The notes below the pieces were generated by a model. That model was given only the letters and a program-made list of their open reading frames with translations, did no database searches and had not been told where the DNA came from. A DNA stretch of 8,222 nucleotides. Source: Flavobacterium psychrophilum (GTDB lineage: Bacteria; Bacteroidota; Bacteroidia; Flavobacteriales; Flavobacteriaceae). Position 1 is the first letter of the stretch. Each line of letters begins with the position of its first letter. Below, piece after piece: positions 1-6,769 of the stretch. The stretch is from contig CAMDSN010000066.1 in NCBI GenBank assembly GCA_945907225.1, positions 1 to 8,222 of the forward strand, given 5' to 3'. Both the position numbers and the translations under genes were made by a program.

Positions 1-814
1 TTGAAATAGAACCATCTTTTTTGGTACCATCAGGATTGAATTTTAGTTCGCTTTTTCCACGCGTACTAAAATCTGCATATTCTTTAGTTGCCATCAAACT
101 TGTGGCATTTACCCCAACAGCCAGAATAACTGCAACAGCAAATGTTCCGATGATTTTCAGCAATGATTTTAAATCTTTTTTCTGATAAAGTTCGTACACA
201 AAAAAGAAACCCATAACTATCAAAAGCATCAACAAATAGTAGGTCATTTGAAAGTGATTGGCCGTAATTTCTAGCGCAACTGCCAACATCGTGACGATAC
301 CACCCACCAAATATTTTTTTTGGAAAACTAAAATGAATCCTGCGACCACAAATGGCATATACCCAATTGCATGTGCTTTTGCGTTATGTCCGACACCAAT
401 TATAACAATGAGATATGTTGATAATCCGAACGCGAGGGCACCAAAGAATGCCTTTAGAGGATCTATTCGAAGAACCAACATCAAAGCATAAAAACCCAAA
501 AAGTATAGAAAAAGATAATCTGCAGGGCGAGGAAGAAATCGAATAGCGTTATCCAACATCCCAATAAAGTCATTTGGGTAATTTGCTCCCGCTTGATAGG
601 TTGGCATCCCGCAAAATGACGAATTGGTCCAGTAGGGTTCGGCATTGTTTTCTTCTCTAAAATCAATTTGTTCTTTAGCCATTCCGGTATATTTCACAAT
701 ATCAGATTGGAATATTTTTTTACCTTGTACGACAGGGTAGAAGTAAACGATCGAAATAACGATAAAACCTAGAATAGCCAGAGCGTGCGGAAATAATTTC
801 TGAAGATGCTTCAT
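1..814 (-). CDS. YfhO-family polytopic membrane protein, N-terminal part (cut by window edge)
   Basis: An open frame starts at the ATG at 814-812 and runs uninterrupted for 271 codons off the left edge, so the C-terminal part is missing. The start MKHLQKLFPH is followed by a transmembrane segment at about residues 11-29. A periplasmic stretch holds the motifs QSDIVKYTGMAKEQ (36-49), EPYWTNSSFCGMPTY (59-73) and FLPRPADY (93-100). Further membrane segments lie at about 100-116, 122-141, 149-165, 168-185, 189-208 and 219-236. The invariant-looking GVGHNAKAHAIGYMP block (140-154) and ITANHFQMTYY (183-193) match the large YfhO-family membrane proteins typical of Bacteroidota, which usually exceed 800 residues. 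YfhO proteins elsewhere are linked to envelope glycan or lipid modification and resemble GT-C glycosyltransferases; the substrate here is unknown. It lies 35 bp downstream of the DUF4834 gene and is probably cotranscribed with it. The family call is from recalled similarity; the function is inference. Confidence 0.85.
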   Translation of the reverse strand, partial: MKHLQKLFPHALAILGFIVISIVYFYPVVQGKKIFQSDIVKYTGMAKEQIDFREENNAEPYWTNSSFCGMPTYQAGANYPNDFIGMLDNAIRFLPRPADYLFLYFLGFYALMLVLRIDPLKAFFGALAFGLSTYLIVIIGVGHNAKAHAIGYMPFVVAGFILVFQKKYLVGGIVTMLAVALEITANHFQMTYYLLMLLIVMGFFFVYELYQKKDLKSLLKIIGTFAVAVILAVGVNATSLMATKEYADFSTRGKSELKFNPDGTKKDGSIS

Positions 815-849
815 TAAATAGATTTTGTAATTAATTTATTATTGGTCTC

Positions 850-1131
850 CTATTTGATTTCTTCAAAATCAATATACTCTCCAACAATTTTCTTTTCTTT
901 CGTTTTTGTTGTTTTTTTTCCACCATTAGTTTGGTTTTCGGATGTTTGGTCATGAGTTGTATTTTGGCTTTGATAGTTTTTGTGTTGTTTTTCAAATTGT
1001 TGCGCCGCTTTTTCGGCGATTTTCTTTACTAAAAAAGGTAAAAATAAACGAGCTAAAAATTTCATTACATAGTAAAATATGATAATGAAAAGTAGTGTAT
1101 TAATTAGCCCCGAAAATGAAGCGGTTTCCAT
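850..1131 (-). CDS. DUF4834 family small membrane protein
   Basis: This encodes 93 residues from the ATG at 1131-1129 to a TAG at 850-852. One hydrophobic segment at about residues 8-31 (GLINTLLFIIIFYYVMKFLA) is followed by a basic, low-complexity Lys/Gln/Asn/Thr-rich tail and a conserved-looking acidic end, KIVGEYIDFEEIK (81-93). This layout, and the terminal GEYIDFEEI-type motif in particular, is what I know from DUF4834 proteins of Flavobacteriaceae. No enzymatic residues are visible. It is most likely a single-pass inner-membrane protein with the tail in the cytoplasm, which is inference from the positive charges after the segment. It precedes the YfhO-family gene by 35 bp on the same strand, so the two probably form an operon. 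The function of the family is unknown. Confidence 0.85.
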   Translation of the reverse strand: METASFSGLINTLLFIIIFYYVMKFLARLFLPFLVKKIAEKAAQQFEKQHKNYQSQNTTHDQTSENQTNGGKKTTKTKEKKIVGEYIDFEEIK

Positions 1132-1147
1132 GCGTATTTTTTTTTGG

Positions 1148-1155
1148 CAAAAATA
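1148..1155 (-). promoter_or_regulatory. Candidate -7 box (TATTTTTG) for the DUF4834-yfhO operon
   Basis: Read on the minus strand, 1155-1148 is TATTTTTG, a full match to the Bacteroidota -7 consensus TAnnTTTG. The box ends 16 bases before the ATG at 1131, implying a leader of only about 10 nt. I do not see a good TTTG -33 box about 19 bases upstream. In AT-rich DNA this box can occur by chance, so the call is tentative. Confidence 0.4.
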
Positions 1156-1209
1156 CTAAATTTCGTAATTTAAATTTCGCTTTAACTTCTAAATAAATAA
1201 TAATTATAC

Positions 1210-1217
1210 TACTTTTG
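1210..1217 (+). promoter_or_regulatory. Candidate -7 box (TACTTTTG) for the barrel/acetyltransferase operon
   Basis: TACTTTTG matches TAnnTTTG and lies 34 bases before the ATG at 1252, giving a predicted leader of about 25-30 nt without a Shine-Dalgarno sequence. No clear TTTG -33 element is seen at the expected spacing. It sits in the 120-bp region shared with the divergent DUF4834 promoter. Confidence 0.4.
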
Positions 1218-1251
1218 AATGAATAATATTGTAATAGTAGTTATTTGATTT

Positions 1252-2196
1252 ATGATTAAATTTAAAATATTCCTTAGTTTTTGTTGTTTGTTAATTACTT
1301 CAATTCACTATGCACAATATACTGATATTATTAATTCTAATAGACCTGGTAAATCTATGTCGGCATTTTCTGTTGGTAAATCGGTAATGCAGGCTGAGGT
1401 TGGTTTGTATGGTGTGAAAGAAGATCATAATTTGCTACGCTATGAGGCCCAAGGTTTTGGCACTGAGCTTGACGCTCGATATGGCGCTTTTTTTGATCAG
1501 TTTGAATTTATTTTAAATACTCAATATCAATATGATTGGTACGCAGCTCCTCTGATAAATGATACGCGAGGTGGATTTAAAAATGTAACTTTAGGGGCTA
1601 AATATCTTGTTTATGACCCTTTTATTAAACAAGATAAACCAAACTTTTTAAGTTGGAAAGCCAATCACCAATTTAGTTGGAAACAATTTATTCCTGCAGT
1701 TGCAGTTTATGCAGGTATTAACTTAAATTTTGGAAAAAATCCCTATACTTTTCCTGAAGATAAAAGTTTGAGTCCAAAAGTTATGCTTATTACGCAACAT
1801 CATTTTGGGAGCAAATGGGTTTGGGTAAATAATATTATTGCCGATAAGTATTTTACACAGTATCCATCATTGGGTCTTGTCTCTACTTTAACTCGTGGGT
1901 TTAATATGCGTTGGTCAGGTTTTATGGAGTTTCAAGGTTATAAAAGTGATTGGTATGCCGATACAGTATTTAGGTTAGGAACAGCTTATTTAGTTCGAGA
2001 GAATATACAATTGGATTGTTCATTCACTAAAAATGTAAAAGACACACCTGCTTTACTTTTAGCAAACGTTGGAATGGCTTGGCGTTTTGACAATAATTAT
2101 GAAACGAATTACAAAAGGGTAAAGCAAGACAAAAAGAAAGTCAAAAATAAATCCAAGAAGCGCAAAGACCAAGTTGAATTAGAAAAGACAAAATAA
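1252..2196 (+). CDS. Outer-membrane beta-barrel 'transporter' (Phenol_MetA_deg-like)
   Basis: This encodes 314 residues. A signal peptide covers about residues 1-21: basic MIKFK, a hydrophobic core, and a likely cut HYA|Q at 21/22 with the +1 Gln common in Bacteroidota. The mature part starts with TDIINSNRPGKSMSAFSVGK (24-43), the N-terminal pattern of the putative transporter/MetA-type proteins (Phenol_MetA_deg superfamily). It then shows alternating aromatic, strand-like stretches consistent with an outer-membrane barrel, ending near GMAWRFDNNYE. The last 27 residues (288-314) are an unusual tail with 12 Lys and 2 Arg after the predicted barrel. The stop codon overlaps the next start (TAATG at 2194-2198), so translation of the acetyltransferase gene is probably coupled. 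The substrate is unknown, and the name 'transporter' is a family label, not evidence of a transported molecule. Confidence 0.75.
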   Translation: MIKFKIFLSFCCLLITSIHYAQYTDIINSNRPGKSMSAFSVGKSVMQAEVGLYGVKEDHNLLRYEAQGFGTELDARYGAFFDQFEFILNTQYQYDWYAAPLINDTRGGFKNVTLGAKYLVYDPFIKQDKPNFLSWKANHQFSWKQFIPAVAVYAGINLNFGKNPYTFPEDKSLSPKVMLITQHHFGSKWVWVNNIIADKYFTQYPSLGLVSTLTRGFNMRWSGFMEFQGYKSDWYADTVFRLGTAYLVRENIQLDCSFTKNVKDTPALLLANVGMAWRFDNNYETNYKRVKQDKKKVKNKSKKRKDQVELEKTK

Positions 2197-3317
2197 TGAT
2201 TACAATAGTAGAAGCCATATCCAAAAAATCAATTTCAACTTTTGTCAATTTTCCTTTTACGCTTTACAAAAATCATCCGTATTGGGTACCTCCTCTGATA
2301 TCAGACGAAATAAAAACCTTCGATAAGAATATAAATCCAGTTTTTGAGACTGCTGAGGCTTTTTTCTATCTTGCCTATATAGATAATAAAATTGTTGGTA
2401 GAATTGCAGCAATCATCAATTGGGAAGAAGTAAATAAACAACAAAAAAGGAAAGTACGTTTTGGTTGGTGGGATGTTATAGATGATATTGATGTTACAAA
2501 AGCACTTCTTGAAAAAGTAAGAGAATTGGGTAAGCAAAATGACCTAGAATATATTGAGGGACCGATGGGATTTTCAAACTTAGATAAAGTTGGTGTTTTG
2601 ACCGAGGGATTTGATGAAATAGGTACTATGATTACCTGGTATAATTATCCCTATTATGCCAAGCATCTAGAGCAATTAGGGTTTGTCAAGGAAAAAGAAT
2701 ATATAGAAAGTAAATTTCCATTTTCAAATGTTAAACCAGAACTTTTTCAAAAAGCGAGTGAGTTAATTAAAAAGCGTTTTGAATTAAAGTCACTTAGTTT
2801 TACCAAGAGTAAAGAAATAATGCCTTTTGTAGATGAAATGTTCGATTTGTTTAATTTCGCTTATGCAGATTTGTCTTCATTTGTTGCCATCACTGATGTC
2901 CAAAAGAATTACTTCAAGGAAAAGTACATCAACTTAATTAACCCTGAGTACATCAAATTTGTAATGGATAAAGACCATAATATGATTGCGTTTTGTATCG
3001 TAATGCCTAGTTTTTCTGTAGCGCTTCAAAAGGCAAAAGGCAGGTTATTTCCGTTTGGGTTTTATCATATGCTGAAAGCAAAAAAAGAAAGTAAGGATGT
3101 TTTATTTTATTTAATTGGAATTAATCCAAAATACCAAAGTAAAGGAGTCACTGCAATTATATTTGATGAATTCTATAAAACATTTTCAGAGAAAGGAATT
3201 GAGAATTGTATTCGAACGCCCGAGTTAGAGGAGAACCATGCCATTCATAACATTTTCAAACATTTTGACCCAGGAGTAGCATTCAGGAGAAGGAGAACCT
3301 ACAAAAAAGATCTTTAG
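2196..3317 (+). CDS. GNAT-like N-acyltransferase family protein
   Basis: This encodes 373 residues from an ATG overlapping the upstream stop codon by one base. The N-terminal motif HPYWVPPL (27-34), the strand FFYLAYIDNKIVGRIAAIIN (56-75), GPMGFSNLDKVG (122-133), and YYAKHLEQLGF (153-163) followed by KEYIESKF are the pattern I associate with a GNAT-fold family of about 370-390 residues common in Flavobacteriia. The second half contains another GNAT-like section with FYLIGINPKYQSKGVTAIIFDEFYKTF (about 304-330), resembling the acetyl-CoA-binding beta4-alpha3 region (Q/R-x-x-G-x-G/A), although the loop is QSKGVT. It looks like a double-GNAT protein. No signal peptide is present, so it is cytoplasmic. 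Homologues are sometimes labelled GTP cyclohydrolase, but I see no motif that supports this. The acceptor substrate is unknown. The gene ends 15 bp from the convergent terC-like gene. Confidence 0.7.
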   Translation: MITIVEAISKKSISTFVNFPFTLYKNHPYWVPPLISDEIKTFDKNINPVFETAEAFFYLAYIDNKIVGRIAAIINWEEVNKQQKRKVRFGWWDVIDDIDVTKALLEKVRELGKQNDLEYIEGPMGFSNLDKVGVLTEGFDEIGTMITWYNYPYYAKHLEQLGFVKEKEYIESKFPFSNVKPELFQKASELIKKRFELKSLSFTKSKEIMPFVDEMFDLFNFAYADLSSFVAITDVQKNYFKEKYINLINPEYIKFVMDKDHNMIAFCIVMPSFSVALQKAKGRLFPFGFYHMLKAKKESKDVLFYLIGINPKYQSKGVTAIIFDEFYKTFSEKGIENCIRTPELEENHAIHNIFKHFDPGVAFRRRRTYKKDL

Positions 3318-3332
3318 CTATTGATAGTTTTA

Positions 3333-4292
3333 CTAATTATTATTGGTTATTTCCTGAATCTTGTTTTTGTAAATAGATAATGAGATGCCAACTAAAAGCG
3401 ATACCGCAATAAAGCAAAGGGATATCCATTCGGGTAATTTGTAAAAATGAATTGCTAACATTTTAACTCCCACAAAACCTAAAATAGCAATAAGACTATA
3501 TTCTAAGTAGTCAAATTTAGCTAACATGTTGGCTAAAAAGAAATACATAGACCGCAATCCAAGAATAGCAAAAATATTTGAACTAAAAACCAAGAAAGGA
3601 TCGGATGTTATTGCTAAAATTGCTGGTACACTATCCAATGCAAATAACATGTCCATCACTTCAATTACAATTAGTGCAACAAAAAGTGGAGTCGCATGAT
3701 TGATGTTATTGATTTTTATGAAAAAGTGTTCTTTTTCGTTTTGACTCGTAATAGGTATGATTTTTCCAATCAAACGATAGGCAAATGATTTTTTTGGGTT
3801 AAACTCTTCGTCCTCTTTTTTAAATAACATTTTAAGGGCTGTAAATACTAGAAATGCACCAAATAAATAGGTCATCCAACTAAATTTATTAATCAAAATT
3901 ACGCCAAAAAATATCATGACACCTCTAAAGAAAATAGCGCCTAAAATCCCCCAAAACAAGATGCTATGCTGATACTTTTGTGGAATTTTGAAAGAACTAA
4001 AGATGATTGCGATAATAAATATATTATCTATACTTAATGACAACTCAATTAAATATCCTGTGATGTATTTTAAACTTGCGACATTAGGTTTGATGTTAGT
4101 AGGATTAGCAATCCAATTATTAGCGTATAACCAATATACAACTCCAGAAAATGCAAAAGAAAGCACAACCCAAAAAATAGTCCACAAACTGGCTTCTTTT
4201 GAACTAATGATGTGTGGTGTTTTATTAAAAACACCTAGGTCTAATGCAAGAAAAATAAATATAGCAAATAAGAAAATTCCCCAAACTAGCAT
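3333..4292 (-). CDS. TerC/Alx-family integral membrane protein (probable metal-ion transporter)
   Basis: This encodes 319 residues with about nine membrane segments. Both TerC signature motifs are intact: ELSLSIDNIFIIAIIF (83-98), with Glu83, Asp89 and Asn90, and EVMDMLFALDSVPAILAIT (211-229), with Glu211, Asp214, Asp220 and Ser221. A long cytoplasmic loop rich in Lys and Glu (about 157-200) separates the halves, as in the Alx-type branch. Family members such as E. coli Alx and TerC homologues in Gram-positive bacteria are tied to manganese export or metalation of exported proteins; a role in Mn2+ homeostasis here is inference. There are no tellurite-resistance (ter) neighbours, so a 'tellurium resistance' label would be misleading. 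It is divergent from glnA and convergent with the acetyltransferase gene. No yybP-ykoY-like manganese riboswitch is evident, and the predicted leader is too short for one. Confidence 0.9.
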   Translation of the reverse strand: MLVWGIFLFAIFIFLALDLGVFNKTPHIISSKEASLWTIFWVVLSFAFSGVVYWLYANNWIANPTNIKPNVASLKYITGYLIELSLSIDNIFIIAIIFSSFKIPQKYQHSILFWGILGAIFFRGVMIFFGVILINKFSWMTYLFGAFLVFTALKMLFKKEDEEFNPKKSFAYRLIGKIIPITSQNEKEHFFIKINNINHATPLFVALIVIEVMDMLFALDSVPAILAITSDPFLVFSSNIFAILGLRSMYFFLANMLAKFDYLEYSLIAILGFVGVKMLAIHFYKLPEWISLCFIAVSLLVGISLSIYKNKIQEITNNN

Positions 4293-4308
4293 AAATTCTA
4301 ATTTTTCA

Positions 4309-4316
4309 CAAATATA
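4309..4316 (-). promoter_or_regulatory. Candidate -7 box (TATATTTG) for the terC-like gene
   Basis: On the minus strand 4316-4309 reads TATATTTG, a full TAnnTTTG match ending 16 bases before the ATG at 4292, the same spacing as at the DUF4834 gene. This predicts a leader of about 10 nt. There is no convincing -33 TTTG about 19 bases upstream, so the call is tentative. Confidence 0.4.
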
Positions 4317-4389
4317 GCAGTTTGTATCGTTAGATATAATTATATGCTATTTTATCTTAAATTTATTTAATTATGTTTATTTTTTATTT

Positions 4390-4411
4390 TACCCATAAAA
4401 AATAGGGGGTA
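4390..4411. promoter_or_regulatory. GC-rich dyad TACCC-N12-GGGTA upstream of glnA (candidate operator)
   Basis: In a stretch that is otherwise almost pure A/T, TACCC (4390-4394) and GGGTA (4407-4411) form a perfect 5-bp inverted repeat with a 12-bp spacer. The dyad centre, about 4400.5, lies roughly 50 bp upstream of the start site predicted from the TATATTTG box, a position usual for activator binding. The right arm is part of a longer sequence, AATAGGGGGTATATTAAT (4401-4418), that recurs in shorter form at 4454-4467. No regulator is identified; binding is inference. Confidence 0.4.
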
Positions 4412-4436
4412 TATTAATAAATAAATTAAATATTTA

Positions 4437-4444
4437 TATATTTG
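4437..4444 (+). promoter_or_regulatory. Candidate -7 box (TATATTTG) of glnA
   Basis: TATATTTG matches the Bacteroidota TAnnTTTG -7 consensus fully and lies 39 bases before the glnA ATG, giving a leader of about 30-35 nt. There is no TTTG-like -33 box at the expected distance. That fits, but does not prove, a promoter that depends on an activator. Confidence 0.55.
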
Positions 4445-4453
4445 CCAATTAAT

Positions 4454-4467
4454 AATAGGGTATTAAT
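4454..4467 (+). repeat. Second AATAGGG-TAT-TAAT element in the glnA leader
   Basis: AATAGGGTATTAAT repeats the upstream sequence AATAGGGGGTATATTAAT (4401-4418) with two 2-base deletions. The shared GGGTA cores start at 4407 and 4458, 51 bp apart, close to five helical turns. One copy lies upstream of the -7 box and the other just downstream, around or after the predicted start site. This could be a paired operator, or chance in AT-rich DNA with a shared G-run. Confidence 0.35.
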
Positions 4468-4483
4468 TTAAAAATAAAAATTT

Positions 4484-6673
4484 ATGACAACTTTTCGTTT
4501 TCAAGCATTGAAGGATGCATCTGGTAGAAAACCTGTAAAATTTGAAGAATCTGGTAGAAAATCTGATCTTTTTGGTTTAAATGTATTTAACGATAAAGCT
4601 ATGAAGCAGTATCTAACATCTGATGCTCATAAAGGTGTTCGTGATGCTGTTGAACACGGAGTAAAAATTGATAGAAAACTTGCCGATTATATTGCAATGG
4701 GAATGAAAGAATGGGCGTTGTCAAGAGGCGTTACTCATTACACCCATTGGTTTCAACCTTTGACAGGTTCTACAGCTGAAAAACACGATGCTTTTTTTGA
4801 GACTTCTTATGATGGAACAAGCCCTGTAGAAAAATTTGGAGGCGGGCAATTGGTACAACAAGAACCAGACGCGTCTTCCTTTCCAAATGGAGGAATTAGA
4901 AATACATTTGAAGCACGAGGTTACACAGCTTGGGATCCTACATCACCAGCTTTTATATTTGGAACAACATTATGTATACCAACTGTTTTTATTTCCTACA
5001 CGGGTGAAGCTTTGGATTATAAAACACCACTTTTAAGAGCACTTAATGCAATTGATGACGCTGCTACGGAGGTTTGTAAATACTTTGATAAAAATGTAAA
5101 AAAAGTGACCGCAACATTAGGTTGGGAACAGGAGTATTTTTTAGTTGATTCTTCTTTAGCAAATTCAAGACCTGATTTAGTCATGACAGGCAGAACATTG
5201 CTTGGTCACACCTCTGCTAAAGGACAACAGTTAGATGATCATTATTTCGGATCAATTCCGTCACGTGCCCTAAATTATATGCGTGAATTAGAAGAAGAAT
5301 GTATGTTACTCGGAATTCCAGTTAAAACAAGACACAATGAGGTAGCTCCAAATCAATTTGAATTGGCTCCGATTTTTGAAGAAACTAATCTGGCTGTTGA
5401 CCATAACTCTTTGTTGATGGACGTGATGTCTAAAGTTGGTGAACGACATGATTTTAAAGTTTTATTTCATGAAAAACCATTTCAAGGCGTAAACGGTTCG
5501 GGTAAACACAACAATTGGTCTTTAGCTACTGATACCGGTGTTAATTTATTATCTCCTGGTAAAACGCCGATGAGTAATTTACAATTTTTATCTTTTTTTA
5601 TTAATACTATTAAAGCTGTTCATGAATATGAAGAATTACTTCGTGCTGCAATAGCAACAGCTAGTAACGATCATAGATTAGGCGCAAATGAAGCTCCGCC
5701 TGCCATCATTTCTGTTTTTATTGGACAACAATTAACAAAAGTTTTAGCCGAATTAGAAGGAGTAACAAAAGGGAAATTATCTCCAGAAGAGAAAACAGAT
5801 TTAAAATTGAATGTTGTTGGTAAAATTCCGGAAGTAATTTTAGATAATACAGATAGAAATCGAACTTCCCCTTTTGCATTTACAGGGAATAAATTTGAAT
5901 TCCGTGCCGTTGGTTCGTCTGCCAATTGTGCAAATGCTATGACTACTTTAAATTCAATTGTAGCTAAACAACTAAAAGCATTTAAAAATGAAGTTGATTC
6001 CTTAATTGAAGAAAAGGATTTAAAGAAGGATGAAGCAATTTTTAATGTTTTGAGAGAATACATAAAAGAGACAAAAAACATTCTATTTGAAGGTGATGGA
6101 TATAGTGAGGCATGGGAAATTGAGGCGAAAAAACGAGGATTAAGTAATCATAAAACAACTCCAACTGCTTTAAAAGCTAAAGTATCAAAAAAAGCACTTG
6201 ATTTATTTATGGAATTAAATGTTATGAATCATGTAGAAGTTGAGGCGCGTTATGAAATAGAATTAGAAGAATACACTAAAAAAATTCAAATAGAAGGTAG
6301 AGTTTTAGGAGATATTGCACGTAATCATGTTATTCCAACGGCTATTCGTTACCAAAATACATTGATTGAAAATGTTAGAGGATTGAAAGAAATATTTGGT
6401 AAAGAGTATGAGAAAATTGCAAAAGAACAGATTTCTTTAATTAAAGAAATTTCATCTCATATTGAAGGTATTAATACTAAAGTTGAAGAAATGACGGAGG
6501 CTCGTAAAAAAGCGAATGCACTTACAGATGCTCAAAAAATGGCTGAAATGTATTGTGATAAAGTGAAACCTTATTTTGACGTAATCAGAAATCACTGTGA
6601 TAAACTTGAGCTCCTGGTAGACGACGAAATTTGGACCTTAACCAAATATAGAGAGCTACTATTTACAAGGTAA
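4484..6673 (+). CDS. glnA: Glutamine synthetase type III
   Basis: This encodes 729 residues, the usual length for GSIII (Bacteroides fragilis type), and catalyses glutamate + NH4+ + ATP to glutamine in the cytoplasm. An N-terminal GSIII-specific region contains THYTHWFQPLTGSTAEKHDAF (85-105). Catalytic-domain motifs follow in order: GWEQEYFLV (213-221) with metal-binding Glu215/Glu217; RHNEVAPNQFELAP (283-296); HEKPFQGVNGSGKHNNWS (329-346) with the catalytic-site NGSGKHNNWS; SNDHRLGANEAPPA (394-407); and NRTSPFAFTGNKFEFRA (459-475), the Arg-rich nucleotide/glutamate site. A GSIII C-terminal helical region completes it. GSIII works as a double-hexameric ring and is not known for the adenylylation control of GSI. 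It is also called glnN in other lineages. The gene is a single unit with its own terminator at 6694-6734. Leader repeats suggest regulation by nitrogen supply, which is inference. The start is fixed by similarity and the A-rich leader; no Shine-Dalgarno is present. Confidence 0.97.
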   Translation: MTTFRFQALKDASGRKPVKFEESGRKSDLFGLNVFNDKAMKQYLTSDAHKGVRDAVEHGVKIDRKLADYIAMGMKEWALSRGVTHYTHWFQPLTGSTAEKHDAFFETSYDGTSPVEKFGGGQLVQQEPDASSFPNGGIRNTFEARGYTAWDPTSPAFIFGTTLCIPTVFISYTGEALDYKTPLLRALNAIDDAATEVCKYFDKNVKKVTATLGWEQEYFLVDSSLANSRPDLVMTGRTLLGHTSAKGQQLDDHYFGSIPSRALNYMRELEEECMLLGIPVKTRHNEVAPNQFELAPIFEETNLAVDHNSLLMDVMSKVGERHDFKVLFHEKPFQGVNGSGKHNNWSLATDTGVNLLSPGKTPMSNLQFLSFFINTIKAVHEYEELLRAAIATASNDHRLGANEAPPAIISVFIGQQLTKVLAELEGVTKGKLSPEEKTDLKLNVVGKIPEVILDNTDRNRTSPFAFTGNKFEFRAVGSSANCANAMTTLNSIVAKQLKAFKNEVDSLIEEKDLKKDEAIFNVLREYIKETKNILFEGDGYSEAWEIEAKKRGLSNHKTTPTALKAKVSKKALDLFMELNVMNHVEVEARYEIELEEYTKKIQIEGRVLGDIARNHVIPTAIRYQNTLIENVRGLKEIFGKEYEKIAKEQISLIKEISSHIEGINTKVEEMTEARKKANALTDAQKMAEMYCDKVKPYFDVIRNHCDKLELLVDDEIWTLTKYRELLFTR

Positions 6674-6693
6674 TTTCATAAATATAGTTTTTT

Positions 6694-6734
6694 AAACACC
6701 CTTCAGTTTTTTAAAATTGTTGGGTGTTTTTGTT
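6694..6734 (+). terminator. Intrinsic terminator of glnA
   Basis: AAACACCC (6694-6701) pairs perfectly with GGGTGTTT (6722-6729). Inside it, CAGTTTT (6704-6710) pairs with AAAATTG (6713-6719), with one G-T wobble, across a TT/TT internal mismatch. A run of T with one G follows (6727-6735). It starts 20 bases after the glnA stop and separates glnA from the OmpA-like genes. Confidence 0.85.
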
Positions 6735-6769
6735 TAAAATAATGTAATTTCGTTTTTACATATTTCATT

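Noticed and set aside
258..491. Plus-strand open frame of 77 codons, and a minus-strand frame at 481-666
   Set aside because: Both lie inside the YfhO-family gene in other frames. That gene's own frame is continuous across the region and matches a known family; the alternatives show no domain or signal.
1158..1179. Direct repeat AAATTTCG at 1158-1165 and 1172-1179 in the divergent region
   Set aside because: It is only 8 bp and mostly A/T, with no dyad and no link to a promoter position. This is compatible with chance.
2301..2537. Minus-strand open frame of 78 codons
   Set aside because: It is antisense to the well-supported acetyltransferase gene. Its Phe/Ile/Tyr-rich translation is what AT-rich DNA gives by chance.
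3318..3347. Possible bidirectional terminator between the convergent genes (CTAT-TG-ATAG and ACTAAT-TATT-ATTGGT)
   Set aside because: The stems are 4-6 bp, A/T-rich and include a wobble, with no G/C core. They are too weak to call in this composition.
3333..4292. Tellurite-resistance determinant
   Set aside because: The TerC family name alone suggests it. No terZABDEF neighbours are present, and Alx-type members are linked to manganese instead.
3988..4317. Plus-strand open frame of 109 codons
   Set aside because: It is antisense to the N-terminal part of the TerC-like gene, whose signature motif lies on the other strand. The hydrophobic look is a by-product of the membrane-protein coding strand.
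4293..4483. yybP-ykoY manganese riboswitch upstream of the TerC-like gene
   Set aside because: The region is almost all A/T and lacks the conserved loops of that riboswitch. The likely leader is only about 10 nt.
4836..5036. Plus-strand frame of 66 codons, and a minus-strand frame at 5671-6081
   Set aside because: Both fall within glutamine synthetase III, including regions with catalytic motifs. They are shadows of that gene.
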